A DNA stretch of 64,000 nucleotides from RYN-230 sp963711705 (lineage in GTDB: Bacteria; Actinomycetota; Actinomycetes; Streptosporangiales; Streptosporangiaceae). This document shows, piece after piece, positions 41,990 through 50,366 of this stretch. The translations under genes were made by a program, and so were the position numbers. Location of the stretch: the NCBI GenBank assembly GCA_963711705.1, contig CAVQFM010000008.1:62001-126000 (forward strand), given 5' to 3'. Position 1 is the first letter of the stretch, and each line of letters begins with the position of its first letter. The notes below the pieces were generated by a model. The model searched no databases. It saw nothing but the letters and a program-made list of their open reading frames with translations, and had not been told where the DNA came from.

Positions 41990-42460
41990 TTACTCCGGCA
42001 GGGAGAAGCTGACCCTGGCCACGGTGCCGCCGGAGCCGGAATGCAGGCTGGTCTCGTCGGCCACCTGGCGGATCAGCCACAGCCCGTGCCCGTGTTCGGC
42101 AGGCCACCGCTCAGCCGCGGTGGCTGGCGCGGCCGGGCCGTCGTCGGTGACCTCACAGTGCAGGGCGCCGCCGTCGGCCCAGATCCGCAGCCGCCCGTGA
42201 CCCGCGCCGTGCCGGATGGCGTTGGTGGCCAGTTCGTGTACTGCGATCACCAGGTCAGGGACCTGCCCGGCCGGCACCCCGGCCGCTGTGGCGTGCGCGG
42301 CCACCGCCGCCCGCAGCGCGTACAGCGAATCCCCGGCGAACAGCTGATCCAGGATCAGCGGGCGGCCGGTTCCGGGTGGCGCCGCGGCGCTGGCCGCGGC
42401 CGCCTCGCCGCCTGCCGGGCTGCGCCCGGGCGGCTGGCCACGGCGGGGATCATCGCTCAT
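41990..42460 (-). CDS. Anti-sigma-factor-type serine kinase / HATPase protein (RsbW-like)
   Basis: The 156-residue protein has a disordered Pro/Ala/Gly start and a single GHKL ATPase domain: DLVIAVHELATNAIRHG (N-box), CEVTDDGPA (G1) and WPAEHGHGLWLIRQVAD (G2). Such stand-alone ATPases phosphorylate anti-anti-sigma factors or bind sigma-B-like factors. Its start overlaps the end of the MEDS-STAS gene by 11 bases, which makes the STAS domain of that protein its likely partner. No sigma factor is encoded nearby. Confidence 0.87.
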   Translation of the reverse strand: MSDDPRRGQPPGRSPAGGEAAAASAAAPPGTGRPLILDQLFAGDSLYALRAAVAAHATAAGVPAGQVPDLVIAVHELATNAIRHGAGHGRLRIWADGGALHCEVTDDGPAAPATAAERWPAEHGHGLWLIRQVADETSLHSGSGGTVARVSFSLPE

Positions 42461-43322
42461 CGACGGTCACCAGGCCGATACCCGCCAGCTCGCCCGCGCC
42501 GCAGGAGGCGAACCGGCGGGCCACCGCCGCCGAGCACACCAGGCGCACCTGGCGGGACTCGGCCAGGCCGCGCGCGGCGTCCATGATCAGGCGGGTGCAG
42601 GGTGCGTCGATGAAGGCCAGGTGGGCCAGGTTGATGGTGAGGTCGCCGTCCAGCCGGATGGCCTCGGCCAGGGCCAGCGCCAGCGGCTCCTCGGCCTGGT
42701 AGTCGATCTCCCCGGCCAGCCGGATGCCGGGCGGCGCGTACTGCCGGCAGATCCGCAGTACCGCGTCGGCGTGGTAGGTCGCCGCCGCTACCGAGCGGGT
42801 GTGGTAGGCGGCCACCGAGGCGAGCGTCACCGGGTCGAAACGCTCCCGGTCGTACTGGCAGAGCACCGAGACCGTGGTGCCGGCCAGCGCATTCGCGATG
42901 CCCGCCTCGAAATCCGGCAGCTGCTCGATCCCGGCGAGCGGGCGCAGGGCCCAGCTCATGTCCACCGCCACCCGCAGCCCGGGAAATCCTTCCTGCCGGA
43001 CCGCTGCCATCTGACCGCCCAGCCATCCCATCGCGTGGTCAGCGGCGAAGGCCTGGCCGGACAGCAGGCGGCCCTCGCATCCCGCCGCGGCCAGCTGCCC
43101 CGCCGCCACCGCTGACGCCACGTCGACCCCGCGGCGCGCCAGTTCCGCCGTGGCCTGGCCCGGCGGCCCGTCACTGAGCCAGAGCACCTTCAGCCCACCG
43201 GACAGCCCATCGCGCACGAACGCGGCCGTGAGGTCGAACAGCTCTTCCAGCTCACCGTAGGTCAGGCAGGCGTGATCATTCACCGCGAGATCCGTGATCT
43301 GCGTGCTGGCGCTGACCGTCAC
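42450..43322 (-). CDS. MEDS sensor domain fused to a STAS domain
   Basis: The roughly 290-residue protein joins an N-terminal MEDS domain (DHACLTYGELEELFDLTAAF, VLWLSDGPP and the Walker-like DcmR sensory fold, about 1-185) to a C-terminal STAS domain (INLAHLAFIDAPCTRLIMDAA, about 215-285). MEDS domains are proposed sensors of small hydrocarbons or related signals; the STAS domain usually carries a phosphorylatable Ser. Here that position reads FIDAPCTRLI, so Ser is replaced by Ala/Pro-Cys-Thr and the Thr or Cys would have to serve. GTG 43322 has GGAGG eight bases upstream. With the overlapping RsbW-like gene it forms a sensor/partner-switch module. Confidence 0.82.
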   Translation of the reverse strand: MTVSASTQITDLAVNDHACLTYGELEELFDLTAAFVRDGLSGGLKVLWLSDGPPGQATAELARRGVDVASAVAAGQLAAAGCEGRLLSGQAFAADHAMGWLGGQMAAVRQEGFPGLRVAVDMSWALRPLAGIEQLPDFEAGIANALAGTTVSVLCQYDRERFDPVTLASVAAYHTRSVAAATYHADAVLRICRQYAPPGIRLAGEIDYQAEEPLALALAEAIRLDGDLTINLAHLAFIDAPCTRLIMDAARGLAESRQVRLVCSAAVARRFASCGAGELAGIGLVTVDER

Positions 43323-43434
43323 CCTGCCACCTCCACCGCCCGGCACGAAGGAGCGCCGAGGAAAGAACCGTATCCGCAAGCCAGACCGTCCGCACCCGGC
43401 CTGCGGGCCGGCTGGCAGGCAGTAAGGTCATGGC

Positions 43435-43710
43435 ATGACTGACCGGGAGGCCCTTGAAGCCCTTTCCTCCAAGGAACTGCATGACCGGGCCGTGCGCCGG
43501 GCCGTGCATCATCTCGACGTCGGGTTCCTCTGGGAACTGCTGCGGGAGATCCCGGCTGGTGAGGCCGTGGCCGGCCACCCGGACCACACGGCCGAGGACG
43601 TCACCCACCTGTCCGATCTGATCGACGATGCGCTCGGCTCCGGTAATCCCGACGTCGCCGACGCACTGCGTCCGCTCTACCTGGACTACCTGGAGAAGCA
43701 CGGCGGCTGA
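43435..43710 (+). CDS. Conserved small actinobacterial protein of unknown function
   Basis: The 91-residue acidic protein (MTDREALEALSSKELHDR) is mainly helical by composition, with HHLDVGFLWELLREIPAGEA and a His/Asp-rich middle, and no membrane segment. I recognise the pattern as one commonly found in actinomycete genomes, but no function is assigned. It is transcribed away from the MEDS gene, which it may share a promoter region with, and is convergent with CtaG (21-base gap). Confidence 0.75.
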   Translation: MTDREALEALSSKELHDRAVRRAVHHLDVGFLWELLREIPAGEAVAGHPDHTAEDVTHLSDLIDDALGSGNPDVADALRPLYLDYLEKHGG

Positions 43711-43731
43711 GCCGGTCAGGGCGGGCCCCGG

Positions 43732-44649
43732 TCAGGGCCCGGCCGGCGGGACCTGGCGGCGGGCGGACGCCCAGCCGGTACGCGCCGAGCCACGGTGCAG
43801 TATCTGCTCCACCGCGGCCGTGACGCTGCCGTCCTCGGTGATGAGGCAGCGCAGCACGTAGATGAGCGACGGTACGGCCCAGAAGTCGCCGCACACCCAC
43901 AGGATGGCCGCGCCGATCTCCTGGTCGGCGAACGGCGGCAGGGTGACCCCTGGCACGTGCCGGTAGACGCTGTACCAGGACGCGGTCGAGAAGATGCTCA
44001 TCGACATGGCCAGCACCCACATGACCACGTTGGTCGCCACCAGCGCGGCGGCCTGGGAGACGAGTGGCATCCGGCGGCGGAACGGCGGGGACGGGATGAA
44101 CTGGAGCCAGAACAGCACCCCAGCCAGGAAGAAGCTGGCGTGCATCAGCCAGATGTGCACGAGCCCGTTCTGCTCGGCCACGTCGTACAGCACCGGCAGG
44201 TGCCAGCCCACCATGACCACGCTGAACAGCGTCACCGACACCCACGGCCGGAGCAGGAAGCTCACCGCGGCGCGCAGCGGCCGCGACCAGCCTGCCCGCA
44301 GCGCCGCGCCGGTCGCACTCCGGCCCAGCCGGCCGGGCAGCCCGTCGAGCAGCGGCTGCCAGGGCGCGCCGGCCACCACCAGCGTGGGTGCCGCGAACAT
44401 GAGCAGCAGGTGCTGCAGCATGTGCACGAAGAAATACGCGTCCGACCAGTAGTCGATGGGTGATTCGACCGCGATGAGCAGCACGGCCAGCCCGGCGTAG
44501 AAGAACAGTGACCGTATCCGGCGCTGCCGGGTCCGCTCCGGCCTGGACCGCCGGGCCAGCCGGGCCAGGCCGATCTCGTGCCAGGTCACCAGGACCACCA
44601 CGATGATCAGGAACGGGTCGAAGGACCAGTGCTCGGTGAAGTAGCTCAC
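43732..44649 (-). CDS. Cytochrome c oxidase assembly protein CtaG-like (caa3 type)
   Basis: The 305-residue polytopic protein of the actinobacterial CtaG/caa3 assembly family has about seven membrane helices. Conserved features are WHEIGLARLARRS, ESPIDYWSDAYFFVHMLQHL with paired histidines and FAAPTLVVAGAPWQPLL. It is expected to help deliver copper to the oxidase. GTG 44649 starts ten bases after the lipoprotein stop. It ends an operon with the SCO fusion and a propeller lipoprotein. Confidence 0.9.
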   Translation of the reverse strand: MSYFTEHWSFDPFLIIVVVLVTWHEIGLARLARRSRPERTRQRRIRSLFFYAGLAVLLIAVESPIDYWSDAYFFVHMLQHLLLMFAAPTLVVAGAPWQPLLDGLPGRLGRSATGAALRAGWSRPLRAAVSFLLRPWVSVTLFSVVMVGWHLPVLYDVAEQNGLVHIWLMHASFFLAGVLFWLQFIPSPPFRRRMPLVSQAAALVATNVVMWVLAMSMSIFSTASWYSVYRHVPGVTLPPFADQEIGAAILWVCGDFWAVPSLIYVLRCLITEDGSVTAAVEQILHRGSARTGWASARRQVPPAGP

Positions 44650-44659
44650 GGCGCCCCGC

Positions 44660-45829
44660 TCACCCGGACGAACCGTAGGGGATAGCGACGCTGATCGCCT
44701 GGGACCGGCGCCAGGTACCAGTCCCGGAAGCCAGCGTCCACACTGACAGGCGGCCGCCCTGGGCGGTCAGCGCCTGGAATCCGCCGGACGGCGCGGCGGC
44801 CAGGGTCGCTGCCCCGGCGGACCGGGCCGCGGTCCCGGCGGGCAGCGCAGGCAGCGCCTGCCAGGCGGCCCCCGGCCCGGTGACCGAGACGGCTCGCCCG
44901 TCGGCCAGCAGCACGCCGAGCGTGCTGGCGGCCCAGGCGGCTGACCGCGGCCGGGCACCGTCGAGCGGGTACGGCGCGGACAGCCGCCACTGCTGGCCAT
45001 CGCGGCTGGACCACGCGCCGAGCAGCCGCGCGCTCCGGCCGGTGCCCGCCACCAGCAGCGCGGCACTGGCCTGGCCGGCCCGGGCCAGTTGCAGCACGGT
45101 GACCGGGCCGCGGGCCAGCGCGGCGGGCAGCCGCGGGCCGACCCGGGTCCAGCGGCCGGCCTGTTCGGCGAAGATGCCGGCCTGGCCCGGCCGGGCACAG
45201 GCCCCGGCCAGCAGCACGGTCCCGGACGGCGCGTACCCGGCGGCGGTGAGCCGGGTCAGCCCGCAACTGCGGGCCGCCGCGGCCACCGCGCCCGCGGTGG
45301 CCAGCCGGGTCCAGGCAGCACCCGGATGTGCGCTGACCTCGACGCCATCCCCCCTGGTCAGCGCGATCAGCCCGCCGTCCGGGGCAGCCGCCAGTGCGCT
45401 GACCCCGGCGGCCAGCGGGGTATCGAGCAGGCCGTCCTGCACCCACCTGGTTCCGTTGTCGGCGCTGCGGGCGAGCGGGGAGAAGGCCAGCTTCTGGCTG
45501 GGCCGCAGCGCGGCCACCAGTGACTGGCCACCGGTGGCCGCGACCGATATCCCGCCGTTGCTGGCCACCCCGGGCGGCGTCGCCAGCCGCCAGGCCGTCT
45601 TCCTGGCGGGCCGGACGAAAACCTGCCAGAAGTCGTTGTGCGCCGCCTGCGAGCCGCCCATGACCAGCACCGCCCAGCTGCCCCCGGGATAGCCCGCCGC
45701 GGTGGCCAGGGAGAGCGTGACCGGTGGCCCGCCCGGGGGGGCTGCTGCCGGACGGGCGCTGCCGCAGCCGGCCAGCAGCGCGATGGCGGACAGGAACGCG
45801 GCTGGGGCCAGCCGCCCGCGGGGGCTCAT
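44660..45829 (-). CDS. Secreted lipoprotein with beta-propeller-like sequence
   Basis: The 389-residue protein has a signal peptide with lipobox LLAGC (Cys22), then repeated blade-like units with W-containing strands such as DNGTRWVQDGLL, GAAWTRLATAG and DGQQWRLSAPY. The repeats resemble BNR/sortilin-type propellers and suggest a scaffold rather than an enzyme. It is coupled to the SCO fusion gene by an ATGA overlap and precedes CtaG, so it may assist oxidase assembly or copper handling outside the membrane. This role is inferred only from the operon. Confidence 0.75.
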   Translation of the reverse strand: MSPRGRLAPAAFLSAIALLAGCGSARPAAAPPGGPPVTLSLATAAGYPGGSWAVLVMGGSQAAHNDFWQVFVRPARKTAWRLATPPGVASNGGISVAATGGQSLVAALRPSQKLAFSPLARSADNGTRWVQDGLLDTPLAAGVSALAAAPDGGLIALTRGDGVEVSAHPGAAWTRLATAGAVAAAARSCGLTRLTAAGYAPSGTVLLAGACARPGQAGIFAEQAGRWTRVGPRLPAALARGPVTVLQLARAGQASAALLVAGTGRSARLLGAWSSRDGQQWRLSAPYPLDGARPRSAAWAASTLGVLLADGRAVSVTGPGAAWQALPALPAGTAARSAGAATLAAAPSGGFQALTAQGGRLSVWTLASGTGTWRRSQAISVAIPYGSSG

Positions 45830-47775
45830 GAGGCCCGCAGATTCTGCTGCGCCGCGCTGGACAGCTCGTCAGCGAACGAGGCCTGGGAGGTGGCGGTGCC
45901 CGGGCCGGGGTCGAAGTTCAGTTCCCGGCGGGTCCGGCCCGACCGGTCGATGACGTAGGCCAGGTCGCTATGCCCGATCATCCCGCCGGCCGGCAGGATC
46001 TGGGCGGCGATCCCGTAGTGCCGCCACACCTGCCTCAGCTGGGGCACGCTGCCGGTCAGGTACTGCCAGTTCGGCAGGCCGGCCAGCCGCTCCTCCCGGT
46101 CGAACGCCTGGGTGTAAGCCAGCTGGTGGTAAACCGGGTTGGTGACCACCGCGACCAGTTCGACCTGGCGCGCCTGACCGCCGAGCAGCTGGTCAGCCTG
46201 CTTGAACTCCTGGGCGATGAGCGGGCAGTCCGAGGTGCACACCGGATCGAGGAAGGTGAGCAGCACCACCTTGCCGCGCAGGCTGGCCAGGCTGACCAGG
46301 TGGCCGTGCTGGTTGGTGAGCTGGAAGGCCGGGGCCCGGAAGTCCAGCGGGGCGCTCGACCCGTCCAGTGCCTGGGCGATGATCGGCGAGGCGGTGGCGC
46401 TGGCCGCCGCGGCGGCCAGCGGGATGACGCCGATGATGGCCACGCCGAGCGCGCCCACCGCCGCCACGGTCCGCGGCCTCGCGGTGCCTACCGCCTGGGC
46501 GAGCCGGCCCGGTCCGAGCCGCTCCCGCCAGCCCGGGCGTGGCCCCCCGCCCGCGGCGGGCGCGGCCCCGGGTGCGGCGGCCGGCGCCACGGCCGCAGTC
46601 GGCGTAACTGGCTCCGGCCCCGCGGCCGGGGCCAGCTGGCTAGCTGTGGCCGGGGCCGGCTGGCCGGCTGTGGCCGGGGCCGGCTGCCCGGCTGTGGCGG
46701 GGGCCAGCGCCAGGTAGCCGCCCGCCACGATCAGGGCCAGCGGGATCATGCTGTTCGGGTCGGTGCCGAGGCCGCCGAACACGCCCAGATCCTGGACCAG
46801 CACCCAGGTGGCCGCACTGAGCAGCAGCAGGAGCGCGAGGGCCGGCCGCAGTGCCCGGCGCTGCCCGCTGAGCAGGGCGAGGCCGATCACCGCCAGGGCG
46901 GCCACGATGATCAGGTTGACGGCGAACCCGGACCGCGCGGTCAGCGCGGCGAAGGCACGCAGCCACGAGGACAGGAACCCCGGCTGCGCGCTCTGGGACA
47001 TGGTCTGCGCCATGCTGGTCAGGTCGCCCGGCGCCCGGCCGCCGCCGGACCAGAACCCGCGCCCCGGCCAGGCCTGCAGCACGGCCATGCCGGCGAAGAA
47101 CAGGCCGGTCACGCCGAGTACCGTCCGGCCCAGCCGGTCCCCCCGCCAGGCCCGGCCGGGCAGCGCGATGAGCGCCCCGGCCACGGCGTACAGCAGCGCC
47201 GCACCGGGCGCGCCGAACAGCCAGCTCAGCCCAGGGGCGAAGATGCCGCCGAAGGCTTCACCGAAGACCCAGACGGCCAGGCCCCAGCCCACGGTGGCCA
47301 GCCCGCCCAGCCTGGACCACCGGCCGTGGGCGGCGGTGAGCAGCCAGATGCCGAGGCCGACCTGGATCCAGACGGCGGCCGCGGCCGCGCTGACCGGGTG
47401 ATACGCCCAGCCCTGCCCGGCGAAGTCGACCAGCTGCCGCACCCAGCCGGGCGAGCTCGCCGCGGCCGGCTCGGTCACGTTGCTGGGCAGGCCGAGCGGC
47501 ATGGCCGGCTGTGCCTGGAGCAGCCCGTCGAAGACCCAGAGCACGCCGAAGCCGATCCGGATGACCCGCCGGCCCGCCGGCTCGGCGGCGGCCGGGCCGT
47601 CGGCCGGCCGGATGGCGGCGCGGGTGGCTGGAACCCATTCCCGGACACTGATCCACAGCATTGCCAGCAGGAAAAAGATGAGCAGCGCGATGATCCCCTG
47701 ATGAATAAGGGCCGAGCGAAATGCCGCCACCACGGTGGAATTCGTCAGCTGGAGGGTGGAACCCATCCCGGACAT
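45826..47775 (-). CDS. Fusion of a multi-spanning membrane domain with a SCO1/SenC copper-chaperone domain
   Basis: The 649-residue protein has an N-terminal region with about eight to nine membrane helices (residues about 20-355). RIGFGVLWVFDGLLQAQPAMP and the following helices resemble DoxX/DoxD-type proteins. A low-complexity Pro/Ala linker with 8-residue repeats follows (about 360-420), then one more membrane helix and a C-terminal SCO domain (about 480-640). The SCO domain has the copper motif CTSDCP (CxxxC) and the later His in GMIGHSDLAYVID. SCO proteins help build the CuA site. It starts the operon with the propeller lipoprotein and CtaG. The N-terminal function is unknown. Confidence 0.85.
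   Translation of the reverse strand: MSGMGSTLQLTNSTVVAAFRSALIHQGIIALLIFFLLAMLWISVREWVPATRAAIRPADGPAAAEPAGRRVIRIGFGVLWVFDGLLQAQPAMPLGLPSNVTEPAAASSPGWVRQLVDFAGQGWAYHPVSAAAAAVWIQVGLGIWLLTAAHGRWSRLGGLATVGWGLAVWVFGEAFGGIFAPGLSWLFGAPGAALLYAVAGALIALPGRAWRGDRLGRTVLGVTGLFFAGMAVLQAWPGRGFWSGGGRAPGDLTSMAQTMSQSAQPGFLSSWLRAFAALTARSGFAVNLIIVAALAVIGLALLSGQRRALRPALALLLLLSAATWVLVQDLGVFGGLGTDPNSMIPLALIVAGGYLALAPATAGQPAPATAGQPAPATASQLAPAAGPEPVTPTAAVAPAAAPGAAPAAGGGPRPGWRERLGPGRLAQAVGTARPRTVAAVGALGVAIIGVIPLAAAAASATASPIIAQALDGSSAPLDFRAPAFQLTNQHGHLVSLASLRGKVVLLTFLDPVCTSDCPLIAQEFKQADQLLGGQARQVELVAVVTNPVYHQLAYTQAFDREERLAGLPNWQYLTGSVPQLRQVWRHYGIAAQILPAGGMIGHSDLAYVIDRSGRTRRELNFDPGPGTATSQASFADELSSAAQQNLRAS
46623..46711. 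repeat. 24-bp tandem repeats coding the linker of the SCO fusion
   Basis: Three 24-bp units occupy 46623-46646, 46647-46670 and 46671-46694, with a partial fourth at 46695-46711. They encode an 8-residue repeat of the type GQPAPATA in the minus-strand gene. The copies differ at a few bases only, so copy number may vary between strains. Confidence 0.8.
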
Positions 47776-48089
47776 GACGCCTTTACTCCTTCATTCACCC
47801 CTGTTGACCTTTTGTTTGCCACTCCCGGTCCCAGGGGGGTGACGCACCGCCGGATAAGGCGGAAATCACGTTGCCCGAGATCCTACGCCGCTGGCTACCG
47901 GGCGATCAGGCTATCCCGCTGGCCAGGCTGGGCTTTCCCCGGCCGGCTGGCGCCGCCGGGCCGGTGACCCGGCGCGGCCGGTCAGGATCTTCACAACTGT
48001 CACCTATGGCCCTCAGTGCACCTGGACCGCACAATGTAAAGAAGCGATAACGTTGTGCGGCACCAGCGGGCGGGCCGGGAGGGGGCTGC
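47776..48089. other. Divergent intergenic region with an 8-bp inverted repeat
   Basis: No gene is seen in these 314 bases between the SCO operon and the trypsin-like gene. An AAGGAG ribosome site for the SCO gene lies about 10 bases before its start. An inverted repeat CCGCACAA (48027-48034) / TTGTGCGG (48053-48060) with an 18-base spacer encloses TGTAAA and GATAAC, both plausible -10 elements, about 30-60 bases before ATG 48090. This looks like an operator overlapping the protease promoter. Confidence 0.5.
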
Positions 48090-48962
48090 ATGCGGCGGTA
48101 CGGCAGGAGGTCTGGTCCAGCTGGGCCGGGCCTCCGGGACCGGCCCGCCGCCTGGGGCCTGGTGCTGGCCGCCGCCCTCACCATGGCCATGGCGGTGGTG
48201 GTGGCCGCGCCGCGCGTGATACGCGCCGAGCGGCTGGCGGTCCGGCTGGCCGCCGCGGTCAAGTCGCTCCCCCGGCGGGCCACCACCGTCCCGCCCGCCC
48301 TGCTGCACGGCCGGTTCTACAATGGCACGCCCGCGGTCGGTGCCCTGTTCAGCCTGTCCGGCGGCCACCTCAGCCGGCATTTCTGTACCGCCAGCGTGGT
48401 CGACAGCCCGGTCCGCGACCTGGTCATCACGGCCGCGCACTGCGTCAGCGGCAGGCAGCCCGGCCGGGTCGCCTTCGTGCCCGGGTACCACCGCAGCCAG
48501 GAGCCGTACGGCCGCTGGACCGTCACCCGGATTTTCGTCGACGCCGGCTGGTCGTCATCCGGCGACCCGGATCACGACGTGGCCTTCCTGGTGGTCAGCC
48601 AGCCGGGCCAGCGCACGCCGGTGCAGGAGGTGACCGGCGGCGAGGACCTGGCCACCGGGTGGGGGCCCGCCCACCTGGTGCAGGTGATCGGCTACCCGGA
48701 CAGCAGGCAGCGGCCGATCACCTGCACGTCACGGACCCGGGCCTTCGGCGCGCATCAGATGGAGTTCGACTGCGGCGGGTACCCGGACGGGACCAGCGGC
48801 GGGCCGTTCCTGGCCCGCGTGCAGCGGGCCACCGGCCTGGGCACGGTCATCGGCGTGATCGGCGGTTACCAGCAGGGCGGCAACACCCCGTCGGTCTCCT
48901 ATTCGGCCCGGTTCGGCCGGGCCGTGCGGGCGCTGTACGAGGCGGCCGTGGCCGGCAACTGA
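48090..48962 (+). CDS. Secreted or membrane-anchored trypsin-like serine protease
   Basis: The 290-residue protein has an Arg-rich start, one hydrophobic segment (about 22-42, GLVLAAALTMAMAVVVAAP) and a chymotrypsin-fold domain: His in LVITAAHCVSG, Asp in DPDHDVAFLVV and Ser in YPDGTSGGPFLA. All three catalytic residues are present. It should be active outside the membrane, either released or tethered. GGGAGGGGG precedes the ATG. The promoter region carries an 8-bp inverted repeat. Confidence 0.9.
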   Translation: MRRYGRRSGPAGPGLRDRPAAWGLVLAAALTMAMAVVVAAPRVIRAERLAVRLAAAVKSLPRRATTVPPALLHGRFYNGTPAVGALFSLSGGHLSRHFCTASVVDSPVRDLVITAAHCVSGRQPGRVAFVPGYHRSQEPYGRWTVTRIFVDAGWSSSGDPDHDVAFLVVSQPGQRTPVQEVTGGEDLATGWGPAHLVQVIGYPDSRQRPITCTSRTRAFGAHQMEFDCGGYPDGTSGGPFLARVQRATGLGTVIGVIGGYQQGGNTPSVSYSARFGRAVRALYEAAVAGN

Positions 48963-49190
48963 GCCGCGTCCCCGGCCCGGGCAGCGCGGCCAGGGCCCCG
49001 ATAGCCACATCGAGCAGGCTGGCCCCGTGCCCGGCGGCCAGCCGCCGGGACCGCCACCCGGGTGCCAGGCAATGACCCGGACGATAGAATGCCAAAGCCG
49101 GCGAAAAGGGCAACTGCGCCCCGGGCAATTCCCGTCTCGCCAATTGGGCGCATATGGCCAGGTCAGCGCTCCCCGAGAGGAAGTGGGTGG

Positions 49191-50051
49191 ATGGCAGATG
49201 CGGTCGGCGGCCCGACAGTCCTGCGCCTGCTTCTCGGCGCCCAGTTGCGCCGCCTGCGCGAGGCCCGGGGAATCAGCGCGCACGACGCTGCGCAGGCGAT
49301 TCGCGGATCCGAATCCAAGATCAGCCGGATCGAGCTCGGCCGGAATGCGGTCCGCGAGATTGACATAGCCGACCTGCTCACCTTGTACGGCATAACCGAC
49401 AAAGCGGAACGCGAGCAATTACTGTCGCTGGCCAGCCGGGCCAACCAGCCCGGCTGGTGGCACCGCTACCATGACGTCCTCCCGCCCTGGTTCCAGGCCT
49501 ATATCGGGCTGGAGGAATCGGCGGACTCAATACGCAGCTATGACGTCCAGTTCGTGCCTGGCCTGCTGCAGACCGAGGAGTACGCGGCCGCGGTCCTGGC
49601 CCTCGGTGACTTTTCCCTCGATGAGGTGGGCCGCCTGGTCGTGCTGCGCAAAGAGCGCCAGCGCCGCTTTGCCGCGGGCGGGATTCACCTGTGGGCGATC
49701 GTCGATGAGGTCGCACTGCGCCGTCCCGTCGGCGGCCCGGACGTACTGCGCGGCCAGCTTGAGCATCTGCTGGCCGCCTGCCGCCAGCCCTGGCTGACCC
49801 TGCAGGTGACGCCGTTCCCGGCGGTCAGCTACGCCGCGCCCAGCTCGTTCAGCATCCTGCGCTTTGCCGACCCGGACATGCCCGACATGGTCTATGTGGA
49901 GCAGCTGACCAGCGCCACGTACATCGATAAGCGCCCGGACGTGGAACGTTATCTGCTCAGCATGGAACGGCTGAGTATCGTGAGCGCCCCCCCGGCCAAT
50001 TCGGTGGATATCATCCGCGATATCCTGGTTGACCTGGAGGGGGTATCATGA
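49191..50051 (+). CDS. XRE-family regulator with DUF5753 domain
   Basis: The 286-residue protein has an N-terminal XRE helix-turn-helix (LGAQLRRLREARGISAHDAA to SKISRIELGRNAV, about 15-60) and a DUF5753 domain with FVPGLLQTEEYAAAVL and IVDEVALRRPVGG. It is paired by an ATGA overlap with a DUF397 gene. Such pairs are abundant in filamentous actinomycetes and resemble the Scr1/Scr2-like modules in Streptomyces. Codon 77 (49419-49421) is TTA, rare here, and the gene uses more A/T-ending codons than its neighbours, which suggests either recent acquisition or developmental control. ATG 49191 follows GAGAGGAAG. Confidence 0.92.
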   Translation: MADAVGGPTVLRLLLGAQLRRLREARGISAHDAAQAIRGSESKISRIELGRNAVREIDIADLLTLYGITDKAEREQLLSLASRANQPGWWHRYHDVLPPWFQAYIGLEESADSIRSYDVQFVPGLLQTEEYAAAVLALGDFSLDEVGRLVVLRKERQRRFAAGGIHLWAIVDEVALRRPVGGPDVLRGQLEHLLAACRQPWLTLQVTPFPAVSYAAPSSFSILRFADPDMPDMVYVEQLTSATYIDKRPDVERYLLSMERLSIVSAPPANSVDIIRDILVDLEGVS

Positions 50052-50287
50052 GCAACATCCGGAACGGCATGCCTGCCACCGAACTGAGCCAAGTCACCTG
50101 GTTCAGGAGCAGCCAGAGCGGCCCTACCGGAGGGAACTGCGTCGAGGTCGCGTTTCTCCCCGGCGGTGATGTGGCCATGCGCAATTCACGTCATCCCGGC
50201 GGGCCCGCGCTTATTTTTACGCCTGCCGAATGGAATGCGTTCATCGGCGGGGTAGCCCACGGCGATTTCGCCCCCGCCAGCCGCTGA
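50048..50287 (+). CDS. DUF397 protein
   Basis: The 79-residue protein matches DUF397: TWFRSSQSGPTGGNCVEVAFLP at the start and VAMRNSRHPGGPALIFTPAEWNAFIGG at the end (partly quoted). These proteins are the usual partner of DUF5753 regulators and are thought to modulate them, possibly as an antitoxin-like or inhibitor element. The start overlaps the regulator stop (ATGA), and GAGGGGG lies upstream. It is convergent with der. Confidence 0.92.
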   Translation: MSNIRNGMPATELSQVTWFRSSQSGPTGGNCVEVAFLPGGDVAMRNSRHPGGPALIFTPAEWNAFIGGVAHGDFAPASR

Positions 50288-50366
50288 CCCGGTGGCCGTA
50301 TGGGCCCGGGGTCGCTGCGCTCGGGAAACTCCACAATGCAGAAGGGGTCATTCAGCGCCGGGTCAC

